Assembly (NCBI GenBank): GCA_945868935.1
Contig: CAMBNE010000061.1
Coordinates: 1 to 6,492 of the forward strand
Length of the DNA stretch: 6,492 nt
Direction of reading: 5' to 3'
Source: an uncultured Clostridia bacterium
Lineage (GTDB): Bacteria; Bacillota; Clostridia; Oscillospirales; Acutalibacteraceae
Both the position numbers and the translations under genes were made by a program. The notes under the pieces are model-generated. The model was not told where the DNA came from, did no database searches, and saw only the letters and a list, made by a program, of their open reading frames with translations. Shown piece after piece: positions 6,007 to 6,492 of this stretch; within the stretch, counting starts at the first letter, position 1, and every line of letters starts with the position of its first letter.

Positions 6007-6086
6007 GTTATAATAATTTTAGCAAGCTTAGGGTTCGTTTGCTTGATATTTACGGGATATTGCAGTTTCTTTTCATATACAAACAT
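5865..6086 (-). pseudogene. cotJC: cotJC, 5' part only, interrupted by the mobile element
   Basis: This encodes the N-terminal third of CotJC, a spore-coat protein related to manganese catalases; the full-length family is about 190 aa. Residues 1-64 match closely (VYEKKLQYPV, NPKLAK, QYGGPDGELGASLRYLS, LTDIG). Glu35 in DGEL corresponds to a conserved metal ligand. After Glu64 the frame enters element DNA, adds VPWLENFSL and stops. The break falls just before the expected ExxH motif, so the fragment lacks most metal ligands and should be inactive. ATG at 6086 overlaps the cotJB stop by one base (TGATG), and GAGGAGG lies inside the end of cotJB. It may be a dead gene, or a gene rebuilt by excision during sporulation; the window cannot decide. 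Confidence 0.9.
5890..5903. other. Right element-host junction (candidate attR)
   Basis: CotJC similarity ends with Gly-Ser-Glu encoded at 5895-5903 on the minus strand; the next residues (VPWLENFSL) do not fit the family, which continues with a second Glu, two residues and His. The crossover thus lies in about 5893-5898. Around it, GGTaC and GaACC (5890-5894 and 5899-5903) form a partial dyad centred on 5896/5897, as expected for a serine recombinase site with a 2-bp core, here possibly TC/GA. The exact core cannot be set without the left junction. Confidence 0.6.
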
Positions 6087-6340
6087 CAGCAGTCCTCCTC
6101 ATTTTCCCACGGCCACGGTCCCATAATCCAGTGCCAGTGATTTGAGCTTGTCATACTTTTTGTCAGCGGACCGTACTTTTCTTCGTATTCGGCAATAAGC
6201 GGTTGTGCTAAAGCTTTGTACTCCTTCATCTTTTCAAGCGTTTTTCTGTCGTATGGGTGGGTGTCAAGAAAAAGCTGAAGGTCAAAAGCCGCAAACTGAT
6301 AGGTCGATATTTTTTTGAGCAGTATTTCTCGTTCAGTCAT
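6086..6340 (-). CDS. cotJB: Spore coat protein CotJB (84 aa)
   Basis: CotJB is a small inner spore-coat protein made in the mother cell as part of the cotJABC operon; its biochemical role is not established. Family hallmarks are present: AAFDLQLFLDTHPYDRKTLEKM in the first half (helical), EEKYGPLT in the middle, and the Trp/Pro-rich end HWHWIMGPWPWENEE. The start at 6340 (MTEREILLKK) is chosen over an in-frame ATG at 6361, because it matches family length and overlaps the cotJA stop, suggesting coupled translation with only a weak ribosome binding site of its own. It is intact and ends with the ribosome binding site for cotJC. Expression should depend on a mother-cell sigma factor promoter upstream of cotJA, outside the window. 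Confidence 0.95.
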   Translation of the reverse strand: MTEREILLKKISTYQFAAFDLQLFLDTHPYDRKTLEKMKEYKALAQPLIAEYEEKYGPLTKSMTSSNHWHWIMGPWPWENEEDC

Positions 6341-6492
6341 TGTGAGCACCACACTTGCCACCGTAGAACGGCTTGTTCAGCGTAGGGTACATTGTTCCCG
6401 ACGCAAATCCCTGCATCGGCGAGTAGGTAGGTGCGTTGTCAGGCTGAAACGGAACGTATGCCATTGCTTCAGAAGTCTTTTCGGGAAATCTT
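6333..6492 (-). CDS. cotJA: Spore coat-associated protein CotJA, 5' end outside the window
   Basis: First gene of the cotJABC coat operon, encoding a short Pro/Tyr-rich protein. Readable residues include the hallmark AMAYVPFQ, then QGFASGTMYPTLNKPF and a Gly/Cys end (YGGKCGAHND). An ATG at 6464 would give 43 aa, but family members carry residues ahead of AMAYVPFQ and the frame is open to the window edge (FPEKTSE before it), so the true start is probably outside. Its stop lies 8 bases inside the start of cotJB. Confidence 0.9.
   Translation of the reverse strand, partial: RFPEKTSEAMAYVPFQPDNAPTYSPMQGFASGTMYPTLNKPFYGGKCGAHND

Overview
The window looks like chromosomal DNA of a low-to-mid GC, spore-forming gut Clostridia (Ruminococcus/Oscillospiraceae-like). 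At its right edge it carries the start of a cotJABC spore-coat operon, written right to left. The rest, from before base 1 to about base 5896, reads as the right-hand part of an integrated mobile element inserted inside cotJC. The evidence for the organism is the cotJ operon, the strong AGGAGG-type ribosome binding sites and the protein families typical of clostridial integrative elements (DUF6809, DUF6076, RepA-like helicase, clostridial large serine recombinase). No taxon can be fixed from the sequence alone.

Layout: (1) 1-920 +, a tyrosine recombinase whose start lies outside the window; (2) 981-1244 +, a small DUF6809-type protein, then a hairpin terminator flanked by A and T runs that can serve both strands; (3) 1308-2240 -, a DUF6076-type protein with a four-cysteine zinc-finger-like motif and a promoter with operator-like repeats; (4) 2438-3508 +, a RepA/RecA-fold helicase-type ATPase whose last codons are a 9-bp tandem repeat, mirrored on the opposite strand just after the stop codon; (5) 3509-3994, a mainly non-coding, repeat-rich stretch containing what looks like a P-type transfer origin (hairpin, 8 nt, then ATCCTG|C on the minus strand); (6) 3995-4162 +, a 55-aa protein with a GTG start, then a long near-perfect inverted repeat; (7) 4273-6006 +, a large serine recombinase; (8) the junction at about 5893-5898; (9) cotJC (5' part only), cotJB and cotJA (3' part), all on the minus strand.

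The main observation is the junction. cotJC is intact for 64 codons, up to the point just before its expected ExxH metal-ligand motif, and then runs into element DNA. The serine recombinase gene runs the other way through the same junction, so its last 36 codons are antisense cotJC sequence. The missing part of cotJC is nowhere in 1-5895, so the left end of the element must lie beyond base 1, unless it was lost. This resembles known spore genes split by recombinase-bearing elements (sigK/skin, spsM/SPbeta), where precise excision in the mother cell rebuilds the gene. Whether that happens here cannot be seen in the window. The helicase, the repeats and the oriT-like site suggest an element that can replicate or be mobilised, but no relaxase is present in the window.
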